Positions 21,803-34,305 of a stretch of 64,000 bases of DNA are shown here, piece by piece. Made by a program: the position numbers and the translations under genes. Source of the DNA: Petunia secreta. Lineage: Eukaryota > Streptophyta > Magnoliopsida > Solanales > Solanaceae. Below the pieces are notes generated by a model. It ran no database searches. It was given only the letters and a program-made list of their open reading frames with translations, and was not told where the DNA came from. The DNA lies in assembly GCA_029990175.1 (NCBI GenBank), contig JARKIP010000065.1:25398501-25462500 (forward strand), in the 5' to 3' direction. The stretch's first letter is position 1. Each line of letters begins with the position of its first letter.

Positions 21803-23150
21803 CTTGGATATTGTTTCTAATAAGAATCGATTGTGGTAGAGGGGTGAGCTTCTAGTATGATTTATTCAGGGAATTTGTGCGACCCTACTAGTTTATCTGA
21901 TTTAAATGTGAGGGATTTGAGAGTAAGTGTCGGTATTGTCTGCTTGGCATCTTATTGTGCCACTTTCTGTTGTTATGTCAAGTCAGTCTACCTTTCTCTT
22001 TGGAATTCTGTGTTGGTTGGATGATGGGATTGTAGTTCATCACCATCATAGAGTGTCATTGTTTCTTCCAGTGTAAAGTGGTTAGTAAGTAATATTCGAT
22101 CTACGTATCTCCTCTTGGTTCAAAACGCTCGTAAAGTCATGTCATCCCATGAGCTTATCTGGGTTATAAAAGGGTTTTCTGGTAAATTATCAGAGTTTCC
22201 TTCTTATTAAGAGGTGAAATTGGCATGGATGTTGTTCCATAAAGCTCAGTTAATGTCTATTTCTCTAATTGCGATTCTTCGGTTAGCCTGACTCGTAAGT
22301 AGTCTAGCTGAGGTAGCCAACTAAATAAGAAGATGAAGATCTACTTATTTCTATCCTAAGTTTATTTCCATCTCTTCTTCTTCCGACACTAGTGAGCTCG
22401 GGCGGTTAGTAGCCACTTCTGATGTTCCCTCTCTTGAGCCTAAATGTGTATGAAGGTATCCGGGTAAGCAATTTGTTGTGTTTTAAGGCTACTAAAGGTA
22501 ATTGAGAGTGTCGTCCGACTCGTGAATTGAGCTATCAAGCGGTGATGCTTGTGGTAAAAGGTAGCGAGCTGTGAACTTGAGAGTTGCAGCTGTTTGCCAA
22601 CTAGAGTGAGTAATTTGGTAGCCCAGGTCTGAGCCGCGTTCTCTATTTAGCTAAGTCTTCCTTAATCCAGCAGGTTGTGCGGGGATGACTATTTCTATTC
22701 AGGTTAGTTGTGTGAGTTTATGCTCTGAGTGGAAGAGTCTTCCTCCAATTGATACCGAATCATAATATTAAATCTCTAAGGCGTTGCTGAAGCGTAAGCT
22801 AATTCCTTGTTTCATCTACTTGTTCTATATCGAAAAGTATATCGACGAGGTGATTCACCGGCAGAATCATGTTAATCCATTCAAAGTTCCGTGTATCTTT
22901 GCTTCGAAAATATAGAACTCTCCTCTCGTGATCGAGGAAGGATAATCTTAGTCAGAATAAGCTGGGCAATGACGTTACGATATTATCCAGATATGTTTAT
23001 TTCAAAGAGTTCGGTGTTCGTGTTATAATTCTCATTCTGGAATCATGAGATAATATCTGTGGAGTAGCTTATGAAGGTCCTGCAAGTTCTTTTGTTATCT
23101 GAGCGAATTTTTCTTTAGACTTAGGATAGTTCGAGGACGAACGAGAGTTT
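21803..23150 (+). pseudogene. Element G interior, 3' part
   Basis: Resumes G after the F insertion. It contains no ORF of note; scattered stops in every frame. It ends with ttcgaggacgaacgagag before the PPT, a phrase typical of the region just upstream of plant gypsy 3' LTRs. Parts align with the F interior. Confidence 0.45.
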
Positions 23151-23163
23151 AAGTGGAGGAGAA
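23151..23163 (+). promoter_or_regulatory. Element G polypurine tract
   Basis: AAGTGGAGGAGAA immediately before TGAAACGACC of the 3' LTR. Confidence 0.85.
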
Positions 23164-24456
23164 TGAAACGACCTCGGTCAGTTGTTTCGGAAGTTAGGAC
23201 TCCGATTGGCGTGCAGATAATTTTAAAATATTCGTAATGTCCAATAGGACGTGTCTGTAAAATTGGAGCTAAATCAGACCTCGTTTGGCAGGCATCGGAA
23301 GAAGGTTTCAATTTTTATTGTCGATAAATATTAAAAAGAGATTTTTGAGCTCGGTTTTGGCGAACGAGCTCCGATTAGAAATCCGAAAGCGCCGTTAGAT
23401 TCGTATGATTATTTGTGACTTTTGCAAACTTTCAGAAGTGAATTTCGATGTTGTTCGGCTAGTGTCCGCTAAAATGCCGAAAGTTAAATAATTTGATTTT
23501 TTTCATTTAAATTCGCATATTGAGTTTCCGGTGTCCGATTTGAGATCCGCCCTCGCGGGTATGTTATATATTTTTTGTATAACTTGTAGGCAAAATTTGA
23601 GATTATTTCGAATATCGTAGGGTACCGTTTTAATTTTTGTCACGAAAAGAAAATAAAATAGAAAAAGACAAAAAAAGGAAAGTGATCAAAATGGAGGCGG
23701 TGGTGCCTTATATAAGCAGAAGAGAAACAGAAATATAACAATAGACAATAAAACGAAACAGAGGAAATGAGAAACAAAATGACGCAACAAAAAAATTCCA
23801 GAAAATGAGAAAAGAGCCGGAGAAAAATAGTATTTTCACCCTGAAATATTGAGGTAATGATCTTAATATATTATTTGAGGTTATTACGTGTGTTTGAATA
23901 TGTTTTAACGGTAAAACTTGGAATATTATATATCGTTTTAATACGCTCAATTAATAGTTTAAAGGGTCAAATGGACCCCGATAATGGAATTGATTATATA
24001 TTCGTACTCGGTGAGTTATGGGCAACATATAAATGTAACTTATTTAGGTTTTGGTTATGTGACCAAAAACCCTGTACATTTGCCTGGCCTGCATATTGCG
24101 TATGCGAATAGGGTATCAGGTTCCTACCTGGATTGCCCTAAAATGTGGGGAATGAAGCCCTTAGCCTAATTTGATATATTTTTCTGCTTATTGAATAGAG
24201 TGGGATCGTCTGGCAATGAAACCAAAGTATAAAGCGGTTGTTGATTAGAAATGCTAACTTTTGGAAGAGGTAAATGTTTATATCCATTTCTTTGGAGGCA
24301 CTTGGCCTCGTTGATTTTCTACCACGTGTTTCCTTACGTGTGTACCTGCCGATAGGCGTACTCATTACGCCTTAGCTTTGAATTTACATTGTATATTATA
24401 CGTTATGCCCTGTTGTTGGTATTGCATTGAACATATGAGCATTGCACTCTGGTTTT

Positions 24457-25266
24457 GAGCATTGCATATACTTCCCGGTTGGCAATGAGAGTCCCGCACC
24501 GGCGAAGAGTCATTATTACATATACATCCCGATTGGCGATGAGATTCCCGCACCGGCGAAGGGTCATCATTGCATATACTTCCCAGTTGGCGACGAGAGT
24601 CCCGCACCGGCGAAGGGTCATTATTGCATATACTTCCCGGTTGGCGATGAGAGTCCCGCACCGGCGAAGGGTCATTATTGCATATACTTCCCGGTTGGCG
24701 ATGAGAGTCCCGCACCAGGGAGGGGTCATTATTGCATATACTTCCCGGTTGGCGACTAGAGTGCCGCACCGGTGAAGGGTCATTATTGCATATACTTCGC
24801 TGTTGGCGATGAAAGTTCCGCAGCGGCGAAGGGTCATTATTGCATATACTTCCCGGTTGGCAATGAGAGTCCCGCACCGGCGAAGGGTCATTATTGCATA
24901 TACTTCCCGGTTGGCGATTAGAGTCCCGCACCAGGGAGGGGTCATTATTGCATATACTTCCCGGTTGGCGATGAGAGTGCCGCACCGGTGAAGGGTCATT
25001 ATTGCATATACTTCCCGGTTGGCGATGAAAGTTCCGCAACGGCGAAGGGTCATTATTGCATATACTTCCCGGTTGGCGATGAGAGTACCGCACCGGTGAA
25101 GGGTCATTATTTCATATACTTCCCGGCTGGCGATAAGAGTCCCGCACCGGTGAAGGGTCATCACTGCATATACTTCACGGTAATCGATGAGAGTTCCGAG
25201 CTGGTGAAGGGTCATTATTGTGTATATCTCCTGGTGGACGATGAGAGTCCCGCACCGGAGATAGGT
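24457..25266. repeat. 54-bp tandem array, 15 units, in G 3' LTR
   Basis: The cattattg word steps by 54 bp from 24511 to 25213, with a diverged first unit at 24457. A pair of unusual variants (accaggg, then gtgccgcaccggtg, then gttccgca) occurs near 24713-24820 and again near 24930-25040, so a block of four units was duplicated. All long ORFs here are periodic artefacts. Confidence 0.95.
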
Positions 25267-25435
25267 ATCAGGCTTATGTAACTGTATTGCATCATACCGT
25301 ATTCATCCCATCTCATTGCACCGCATACTGACTATTGTGTGTATTGTGTTGTTTTTTATGTATGCAGTATGTACACCATGTTGTGGACATATCTCAGTTT
25401 GCATATATATTTCTGGCTCGTATTCTGGGTTGCGG

Positions 25436-25570
25436 GGATCGGGGTGCACACCGCAACGGTATAAATATATGGATCGGGGTGCACGCCGCAACGGTATAAA
25501 TATATGGATCGGGTTGCACGCAGCAATGGTATAAATATATGGATCGGGTTGAACACCGCGACGGTATGAT
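25436..25570. repeat. 35-bp tandem array in G 3' LTR
   Basis: About four units with tataaatatatggatcggg, matching the array at 11984-12117. Confidence 0.9.
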
Positions 25571-26226
25571 GTATTTCTGATTGTTGATATGTTCGGGATA
25601 CCTATATGTTCTAGTTATCATACGTTCCTGGTTGTTAATGAGTTTGTGATTCCATACGTATTTCTAGTTATTATCTGGCTCTGCATTTTCATAATTTAAA
25701 TAAGAGGAATTTAGTTTATCTGTTTCTTTTCTCCCTGGCTAGCTAACCTATTCTATGAGGTGGCTAGTCTGCCCCACTTATTCCTTTTGACTCACCCTTG
25801 TTTGTTGTTTGTTTCTTGTCTATCTATTTCGTTTCGGCAGGTTCGCTCCAGGATTGAGTTCACCACATTGTGAAGGAACGAAGACGACTTCAGCTGTCAA
25901 GGTGGGCCAGCTTTTATTCAGGATGACCACCAGTTTTGTGGTTATTATTTCAGTTGCATTTTGCTCCCTTCAGGAGGTATCTGTCTTCTTTATTACTCTT
26001 AGATGTCTCGTCTGGATAGCCCTAAACCTAGTATGTTGGGTAGTCAGCTGTAATTTCATTTGTATAGCTGAGAGGTATCAGTATGTCAGTTTTTTTTTTT
26101 AAGTCTTGTCCTTATTTATGAATTGTTATATTTATTTTCCTAATTTAATTGGTAAGGGTTCGCCCGACGGGTCTAGGGGAGGATGTCTGGTGCCCGCACG
26201 GCCTAACCAGATTCCGGGTCGTGTTA

Positions 26227-26392
26227 CGATCGCACAGAGTAATTTTTCCCTGAATTCCAGCAAGCTTGCATTTTGGTCTTTTGGACTTCTTTGACTTGAA
26301 TCTTGGTTTCCGAACTCTCTTTGAAGTATTTCAAGTTCTGCATGTGGAGCGTAGACTCCTCACGACTTTGGATACCAATCCGGATTGCATCA
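26227..26392 (-). repeat. Element H 3' LTR, proximal part
   Basis: Resumes H after G with cgatcgcacagag (completing the GC-rich palindrome pair) and runs to the LTR start TGATGCAATCCGG on the minus strand, directly next to the inverted PPT at 26393-26405 (AAGAAGGGGAGGA). Together the LTR halves give about 602 bp. Confidence 0.65.
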
Positions 26393-26475
26393 TCCTCCCC
26401 TTCTTGAAAGGATTTCGTCCTCGAAATTAAACCAACAAGACCTACAAGCAAGACAAAGATAAACAAAACTTCCTA

Positions 26476-27502
26476 CTACAAGAGTAGGTTAGTGCCCAAA
26501 AGTGTGGAAAACACACTCTTATGGTAGAGCCAAGCATCAATATCAATCAAAAAGCTTATGCCCCCAAAGGAAACAACAACTTCTTGGCATAACAAGTAAG
26601 TGCATCCAACACTAGAATAAGCAAAGAGATTAAAAGGGCATAAAACATGTAAGCTGTAGCAATCAAATTCCTTACGATCCTTACGCACATGACCAACATG
26701 CCAAGCCTTCAGTGCATTTTTATCACAAGGTGACATAATGGCTTTGGCATGCTCAACACTCAAGGTGTGATCAACATAGGGAATGGAACAAGCAAAATAG
26801 TTCAAGCAACAACTAGCATCAAAGACTCCACTCCCCTTCTTAAAAGCACTCTTATACACACCAAGAGATAGCTTCTCACATCCAAAATCACCTCCAAGAC
26901 AATCCTCCTCACTAGACAAGCTCCCAAGGGAGGTCTCAAACAATAGATTATCTATAGAGTTAAGCTTCCCATACCATGGAGGTTCAAGCTCACACTCTCC
27001 TCTAGTGGAATGCACATCACTACCTCTTTCAAAATCCCCTTCAAACATAGGGTTAGTGAAGACAAGTTCACCACCCATCAAAGGTGAGGCATTAAAACTA
27101 GCATCATCATCAACACTTGAGGAGTCATCGAATACAATTCGATCCATCACATCCACTAGAGACTCCTCAATGTCACCATCATCTTCACTACAACACATAG
27201 ATCCATCATAGGCAATAACATCCATAAGGGTATGATCATACAACTCATCTTCCCCTTTATCAAAGATTGGTGGTGTGTTATAACAAGGGTCACAAGCAAG
27301 GTCAACTACACAATCTTCACCGAAGAGAGGTTCAATGAAAACCGAGCTCACATCAGGATGTGGCTTATCGTCCCTCTCAACTAGTGGTTCACAATCACAC
27401 ACAAGTTGACCACAAGACTCTACACTAGTTACAAACACATTGTAATCATAAAAATCAACAACTAGTGTCGAGTTATCACAAACAATATCACAAGACAAGG
27501 AA
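26476..27502 (-). CDS. Acidic Ser/Asp/Cys-rich ORF of element H (C-terminal part)
   Basis: About 340 open codons. The apparent first residues upstream of 27503 come from the LTR of element I and are not part of this protein. Motifs in order: CEPLVERDDKPH, then DVSSVFIEPL; VFTNPMFEGDFERG; ELEPPWYGKLNSIDN; FKKGSGVFDASC; and VVSFGGISFLIDI followed by DAWLYHKSVFSTLL. Each has a counterpart in C (41190-42857) and B (47320-50121). The hydrophobic stretch before DAWLYHK could be membrane-associated. The frame continues, after a stop, to SRTKSFQEGEDD at the PPT. No enzyme motif. Function unknown. Confidence 0.6.
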
Positions 27503-27507
27503 GTAAC

Positions 27508-30048
27508 TGTCACGACCCGACCTAGGGCCGCGACAGATGACAAACACTAAGTGTAGATAATCACTAATCCTGCTGATAATCTTCTAACCATGAATATAAC
27601 TGATAAACGGAATAAGCATAAACCTAGCTGATAAGAATTCTGCAATGCAAAAAGCTGACTAGGCTAACATAAGCTGACATACATAACAAACTGACAGAAC
27701 CACACAGGGACATATCTACAGGCCTCTAAGAGTGAAGAACTGAATATACAAAAGGACGAGACAAGGCCCCGCCGTACCCAAACTAGCTGACTGTATACAT
27801 ACCAAAGATAAGTAACTCCAGGAGTAAGCAGAGTGGCTTCAATAGCTGATAGATGGCCTACTAACGTGGTCCAAGCGTTAATCTATCTGCACCTGCACGG
27901 CATGAAATGCGGCGCCCCAAAAAAGGGCGTGAGTACGATATGTACCAAGTATGTAAGGCATGAGCATATAATATATCATAGCTGAATGAAACTATAAGGC
28001 TGGAATATAAATATATAAATATGAGCTGGAGCATAGCAATATAGCTGGAAATGTGAAAAACGTACTAAACATGATCTGAATATAAACTGAAGTCTAGCTG
28101 GATCTGGATCTGGAACTGAAGACTAAGCTGAACTATACTGATAAATAGCTGTAATATGACTGATAACTGGTAACTAGAAACTAGAACTAATAACTGTCAA
28201 CTGCTCCAGACGCTAAGAACAGGTGGCTGATAACTGAGAACTGATAACTAGTACTGAGCTAAAATAGAACTTTTATCTGAACTGGTACCTGTCTAGTATT
28301 ATGGGTTATATCCCCCCAAATCAGGTAACTGAACATTTGAACTAGTACATGTCTGGTGTTATGGGTTGTATCCCCCCAAATCAGGTAACTGAAAAACCTG
28401 AACTAGCCTCATGTATAATCATGCCGTGCATATTGTGGCTATATACGCGTATATAACAAACCTGGCGGGTGTTATGTGCTATATCCCCCCAACCAGTAAT
28501 ATCTAGTCTCTCTGGTCATAGTTTGTGAATGACACCCGGTCACACTAGGTATTTCAACTCCCGCCTGAACCAGAGGGGCTGTATCCCCCAGACGGTTAGT
28601 ATCAGACGCGACCGGACTGTGTGTCCAATGTCCAGCCTCTATGGGGTACTCGAAATCACACATAACATAATCACAATATAACCATAAGCATGTATGAGGC
28701 ATAACACATGTGGCAACAATATATATGGACTCAAAGGAATGACAAGAAAACTCTGGATGGAATTATAGACAGAACCTGAAACTTAGAATTTGTCTAACTC
28801 TTTAATTTTTATAAAATTTTCGGCAGAGTTTCTTCTGAAACTGGATGGTCCGCAAAAACAGAACCAACACTATACTATACATGGGAATGGATACCCGAAT
28901 AAACTGATAACATAAACATGTTAAACGGATAACAAGATGAGACAACAGGATGACACAACAAATCCGCAGATAGAATGTCTGGACAGCACACTATCTTGCC
29001 TGCCGACGTAATTTTGAGTGTGTAGATCAAAGTTACAGACTTCATGGTCCCATGAAACCTTTATATATATGTCTTAGGGTTTTGGGGATTCTTAAAGAAT
29101 CTAAATATCAATTTTTTACAAGGAGTTATGATCAATATACTAACAGCTATCCAAAGATCGAAATGTTTTTCCAGATTTTGAAACGTTTTGTCTTGCCGAT
29201 TCGGACATCTTTCAGCTTTGATTTTAGTACCAAATTAAGTATATATAAGGTTTCCTTGATACCATACCAGTTTCTCACAAGAAACACTAAGTTTACAACT
29301 AAGAAAAGCTTCAAAAGCTAAAAGATACATGCCTTGCCAAAAGAAAGGTTTAGTCTTACATATCTTTGATGTTTCTTCTTTCTAAACCTTGTTTCCCTTG
29401 AATTACACACCTTCTAAAGCTTAAACAAGCTATAAAATAGAATTTGGGTACTTTACTTAGCCATGAAGTAATTCTAAAATTCAAACTATAGACAAAATTT
29501 AAGGTAGCATAACGTTACCGTAATCGCGTAGAGCGTTTTGACGCAATCCATCTTCAATTTCTAGTTAAGATTGAAGTCCATCCTTCAAAAGCATATTAGT
29601 GGCTTCAATACTAAAGAACACACTGTTACTCTCTTTATTTTTTCTAGAAGCGACGAGATATGAGGGAAATTTTCTTTTTATACTTGAAACATTTCAGTTT
29701 TAATCCTCTTTTTCGCTTATGTCCCTTTTTTTGGTCTGACTTCTGATGCTCATATCTTTTTATCCAAACATTGTATGAAAAAACCGTAGAAACTGTTGGA
29801 AAATACACTCTAAGATATTCAATTCCCCAAAAGACCTCATATAACACACGAAATTAATTGCTGAAAAAGCTTCGTTACAAGGCAATTCCTTAGTCGGTTT
29901 TTCCGCAACTTCTATCCGATTTTTCTTAAAATTTATATTCAATATATAAACATCATATGTGGTCATATTATGACTTTAAACTCACTTAAATCATTCTTAA
30001 CATGTCTTTAATGTGATATACGTCACTTTAGACATACGGGGTATAACA
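27508..30048 (-). repeat. Element I 3' LTR (left)
   Basis: From TGTCACGACCCGACC to ACGGGGTATAACA; minus-strand start TGTTATACCCCG. It includes two copies of a roughly 60-bp unit at 28277-28396 (words ctagtacatgtctggtgttatggg and atccccccaaatcaggtaactg) and a region dense in ctgataactg-like words at 28080-28250. Confidence 0.92.
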
Positions 30049-30061
30049 ATCTTCCTCCGTT
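30049..30061 (-). promoter_or_regulatory. Element I polypurine tract
   Basis: Minus strand AACGGAGGAAGAT directly before the 3' LTR. Confidence 0.65.
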
Positions 30062-30079
30062 AGGAACATTCGTCCTCGA

Positions 30080-31480
30080 ATGTTAAATGAAGTATGTAGA
30101 AGCATTAAGCAACGATCTGTTGCATACTTGAAGTAATGAAGAGATGTGCATATTTGGCTCTCATGTCATTTTCAACTTCCCAAGCTATTTTTTCTACATT
30201 ATTTGTTTGCTATAACATCTTAACTAAAGGAATATCTTTCGTCCTTAGTCGACGAATCTATCTATCTAAAATTACAACTGACGCCTCTTTATAAGTCGAC
30301 TTCTTTGTGATCTGAACATCATCTACTGGTACAACTCTAGAAGGATCTCCGACATATTTTTCTGAGCATGGAAACATTAAATACTGGATGGACCTCCTAA
30401 AGGTTTTGCTGGAAGGTCTAACTCGTAGGCTACACGCGCAACTTGCCTGATAACCTGATATGGACCAATAAATCTAGGGCTAAGCTTCCCCTTCTTTCCA
30501 AATCTCATAACGCCTTTCATAGGTGATACTTTCAGGAATACCCAATCGCCAATTTGAAATTCTAAATCTCAACATCGGTTATCTGTATAGGACTTCTGTC
30601 TGCTCTGCGCTGCTAATAATCCTTCCTTGATCAACTTGCCTTTATCAACTGCTTGTAGGATTAAATCTGGACCTCTCAATTGAGACTTGCCAACCTCGAA
30701 CCATCCTATGGGAGACCTGCATTTGCGCCCATACAAAGCTTCATATGGCGCCATCTATATGCTAGAATGATAGTTATTATTATATGCAAACTCTATCAAC
30801 AGTAGATGATCACTCCAGCTGCCTCCAAAATCTAATACGCAAGCTCTAAGCATATCTTCTAATGTCTGAATGGTCCGCTCAGCCCGTCCGTCTGTCTATG
30901 GATGAAATGTTGTACTCAGATTCACCTGTGTCCCTAAACGTGTCTGGAATGATCGCCAGAAATTAGCTGTAAACTGTGTGCCCCTGTCTGAAATGATATA
31001 TACTGGAATACCATGTAGGTGCACTATCTATGTGATATAAAGTCTAGCATAATCCTCTGCTGTATATGTAGTTCTAACAGGCAAGAAATGAGCTGATTTA
31101 GTAAGCCTGACAACTATAACCCAAATAGAGTCATACCTGCTCCGCATACGGGGCAAGCCTGTAATGACGTCCATATTCACAGCTTCCCATTTCTATGATG
31201 GAATCTTGATTTCCGGTAACAAGCCACTAGGTTTTTGATGCTTGACCTTAACCTGCTGTCAGTTAGGACACTCCGCCACAAATTCTGCTATGTCACGCTT
31301 CATTCCGTCCCACCAGTAAATCTGCTTAAGGTCATAAAACATCTTAGTCGAACCTAGGTGAACAGTTTAGCTAGATTAATGTGCCTCTGTCATAATCTGT
31401 CCACATAAATCTGGCACATCAGGAACACAAAGTCTATCTTTATACATCAGAACCCCATCACTAGTAACCTTGTATGGTGA
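30080..31480 (-). pseudogene. Integrase and chromodomain remnant of element I
   Basis: Read on the minus strand: HHCC region with TEAHYSRYTVHPGSTKMYHD-like and IYWWDG-type words near 31290-31400, core fragments, then MAPYEALYGRKCRSPIGWFE near 30695-30754, a hallmark of Tekay/Del integrases. Downstream, near 30180-30350, are chromodomain-like words (YKEASVVILDR, then RRLRTKDIPLVK). Frequent stops and frameshifts make it inactive. Confidence 0.75.
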
Positions 31481-31591
31481 CTCTAGTTTTCTTCTGGCTG
31501 TCTGTCTGTATTCAACTAGAATTGGATCCTCATACTGACGCTATTTTACTTCTGTCACTAAGAAAATAGTGGCTGCGTTCTGAACTGTAAC

Positions 31592-32880
31592 TCATGCATT
31601 TTCTAAATCTATTAAACTGACTCCAATGCTGGCCAAGTGGTGGAGTGTATGAGCTAACTTTCTTTTCTGTGGCTGTAAATAAGACATACTACCCATAGAC
31701 TTACGACTAAGGGCATCCGCAACAACATTCGCTTTACCCGGATGATAAAGTATGTCTACGTCATAGTCCTTCAGTAACTTTAGCCACATTCTCTGTCGTA
31801 GGTTTAGCTCCTTCTGCTTAAATACATATTGGAGGCTCTTGTGGTTTGTATACATATCAACATGAACAAATGTCTCCAAATCTTCAATGCATGAATGACT
31901 GCTGCAAGCTCTAAATCATGAGTAGAGTAGTTCTGCTCGCTCTTTTTCAGCTGCCTAGAAGCATAGGCAATTACTCTTCCATGCTGCATCAAAACACAAC
32001 TAAGACCAATTCGAGAAACGTCACAGTAAATGACATAGTCCTCAGATCCCTCTTGAAGTGTAAGTACTGGAGCTGTTATCAACATGTTCTTTAGCTCTTT
32101 GAAACTGAGCTCGCAAGAATCAGACCACTCAAATTTGGCTGCTTTTTGTGTCAATTTGGTCAGTGGAGCTGCAATGGAGGAAAACCCTCTACGAACCTTC
32201 TGTAATAACATACCAAACAAGAAAACTCCGTACCTCTGTTGGTGTCGTAGCTCTGGGCCAATTCTTCACAGTCTCAATCTTCTGGCCATCTACTTTAATT
32301 CCTTCTGTAGAAACTATGTGGCCAAGAAATGCAACTGAATCTAACCAGAATTTATACTTTGAAAACTTAGCATATAATTATTGGTCTCGAAGAGTACCCA
32401 ATACTATGCGTAAATGCTTCGTATGCTCTGATTCAAACTTTGAATAGACGAGAATATCATCAATAAATACAATCACAAATAAATTCTAGTAAGGCCTGAA
32501 TATGTTGTTCATCAGATCCATAAATACTGCAGGGGCATTAGTTAGTCCAAACAACATCACTAAAACTCATAATGGCCATATCTGATCCTGAATGCAGTCT
32601 TAGGTAAATCACATTCTCTGACTCTAACCTGATGATACCCTGATCGCAAATCTATCTTCGAGAAGCACTTAACACCCTGGAGCTGGTCGAACAAGTCATC
32701 AATCCTGGGCAAAGGGCATTATTCTTGATTGTGACTTTATTCAGCGGTCTGTAATCTATGCACATACGTAGAGAACCGTCTTTCTTTTTTACAAACAATA
32801 CCGAGGCTCCCCACGGGGAAATCCTAGGTCTGATGAGACCTTTATCTAACAATTCCTTCAGTTGTTCCTTAAGTTCTTCT
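31592..32880 (-). pseudogene. Reverse transcriptase and RNase H remnant of element I
   Basis: Minus strand: LIRPRISPWGASVLFVKKKDG and RMCIDYRPLNKVTIKN near 32740-32850 (RT fingers), a decayed FGLTNAPAVFMDLMN region near 32510-32560, then IDDILVYSK near 32450, the RT catalytic D-D in a disrupted frame. RNase H spans 31804-32220 (YCDVSRIGLSCVLMQHG, then YASRQLKKSEQNYSTHDLEL). 31592-31879 holds the RNase H end (HPGKANVVADALSRKS). The RT part has frameshifts. Confidence 0.8.
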
Positions 32881-32939
32881 AGTTATGCAGGTGCCATTCT
32901 AAAGAACATGCCCCTGATGGCGTGTTGGTGCTGAGGAAG

Positions 32940-34110
32940 AAACTGCTGATCTAGCTGGCTGGGCTGCACCACTACCACCCCAAGTCGGGAAATCTCTCAT
33001 GTAATGGCCTGCCTCGTGAAAAATATAGCAAGTAGCAACTCCTAACTGACATGGACCCAAGTAGCGTCTACCACAATCCGAACATCTGAGATATGTCTGA
33101 CAGGTACAGAAGTACCATAATGCTTAAATCCTTAAGTCTGTGATGCGTGACTAAATGTGGACCAAGGAGGTCTATCAGATCTCAGGCCACGAGACTCTGG
33201 AGGTATACTAGCTGGTGGCTGTCTAACACTCTGCTGCCTACTCGCTCCATGTCTCTTTAAATGAAACAAACAATCTATCCCTCTTATGTAACCCTCTATC
33301 CCTGTCGGTTCTCTGTTTCTACATCCTCTCCTCAAGTGATAAAGCAAACACCGGAATGCGTGATATAAAACTTGGTTGCATAGCAACGATCATACACTCA
33401 TTCACCAGGTGTGGACCTAGCCACACTGTATACCTGTGAATTCTACCCTCCATACTGGTTACCACAGTAGGGCCAAACCTTGCTAAGAAATTAAAGCGAT
33501 AATTATACTCTTCTACACTCAAACTTCCCTGTCTCAAGGTTAGGAACTGATCAGCACCTGCTCTCTGTGTCTCTATAGGCATATACTGATGAAGGAATGC
33601 ATCCGAGAATTCCTTCCAAGTCGCAGGAGTAGCATCAGGCTCTCTAGATAGCTCCCATGTCTGATATCACCCTGCTGTTGGTCATGCAATCAAAATGCAG
33701 CTAACTCTACTGACTTTATTCTGACATGTGCATGACCCTCAATACCCTGTACGAGATCCAGTAAATACTTGAGGCTCTAGTCGGATAAAATCCCTAATCT
33801 TGGATCCAGTATCTCCCGGGGCATTTGCACTATGCTGTCTTGTCTGAGCAACTACAACACTGGTCAAGAATCTTATAGCATCCCTCACTTCCTGTCCCTG
33901 ACTATCAGGCTGAGGAGCTGGAGGAATGGCAGCTGCAGTACCTCTGATATTGCCCTGAATTGAGGGGATCTGTAAGGCCTCAGATGGAGCCTCAGGTCTG
34001 GACTCTTCACTCTCATCCACCTCAGGTGGCACTCTACTGATACCCTGGCCAGCAATAGCCTTGCCCTTCTGGGTAGCTATTAGTTTATTCGGCGATATCG
34101 CTTTGCTGAA
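32940..34110 (-). pseudogene. Gag remnant of element I
   Basis: 33739-34032 gives a Pro/Gln-rich N-terminus and the start of the Gag domain (IRDFIRLEPQVFTGS). 33319-33582 gives the Gag core (LTLRQGSLSVEEYNYRFNFL). Near 33000-33070 a zinc-knuckle relic has C and GH but lost cysteines. Downstream the sequence jumps straight to RT, so the protease domain is deleted. Confidence 0.75.
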
Positions 34111-34287
34111 AACACTATTGTTAGAGGGATGAATTCTGTAATCATTGCTCTATCGCACGATCTAGAGAAAGAGGAAAGACAACTGTCCTGAAGTGCCCTA
34201 GAGCCTCCTGTTCAAAAGTATGGCGCACAACATATTCCTGAACAAGACTCTACTAGAAACAGCCTGTAGACACCCTAGGACTGAACT

Positions 34288-34299
34288 GCTCTGATACCA
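34288..34299 (-). promoter_or_regulatory. Element I primer-binding site (tRNA-iMet)
   Basis: Plus strand GCTCTGATACCA, six bases left of the 5' LTR boundary. Confidence 0.92.
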
Positions 34300-34305
34300 G
34301 TTTTT

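Larger units (their letters stand above)
10042..26226 (+). mobile_element. Element G: large-LTR, mostly non-coding retrotransposon
   Basis: Flanked by a perfect 5-bp target duplication CGATC (10037-10041 and 26227-26231). The 5' LTR is 2712 bp and the 3' LTR 3063 bp; the difference fits the copy number of a 54-bp tandem array. Internal sequence is split by element F: 12754-14455 and 21803-23163. A perfect tRNA-iMet primer-binding site follows the 5' LTR and a PPT precedes the 3' LTR. Only decayed gag traces remain inside, so G resembles a LARD-type derivative of a Tekay/Del-like chromovirus. Confidence 0.92.
23164..26226 (+). repeat. Element G 3' LTR
   Basis: From TGAAACGACCTCGG to GGTCGTGTTA; 3063 bp. 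Collinear with the 5' LTR, with TATATAAG at 23709-23716, an expanded 54-bp array and the 35-bp array. Confidence 0.92.

Noticed and set aside
24365..25281. ORFs of up to 270 codons with 18-residue repeats
   Set aside because: Same 54-bp array in the G 3' LTR; periodic artefact.
27503..27543. First residues of the minus-strand ORF beginning at 27543 as a native protein start
   Set aside because: That segment is the terminal sequence of the element I LTR; the true H sequence starts at the GTAAC target duplication.
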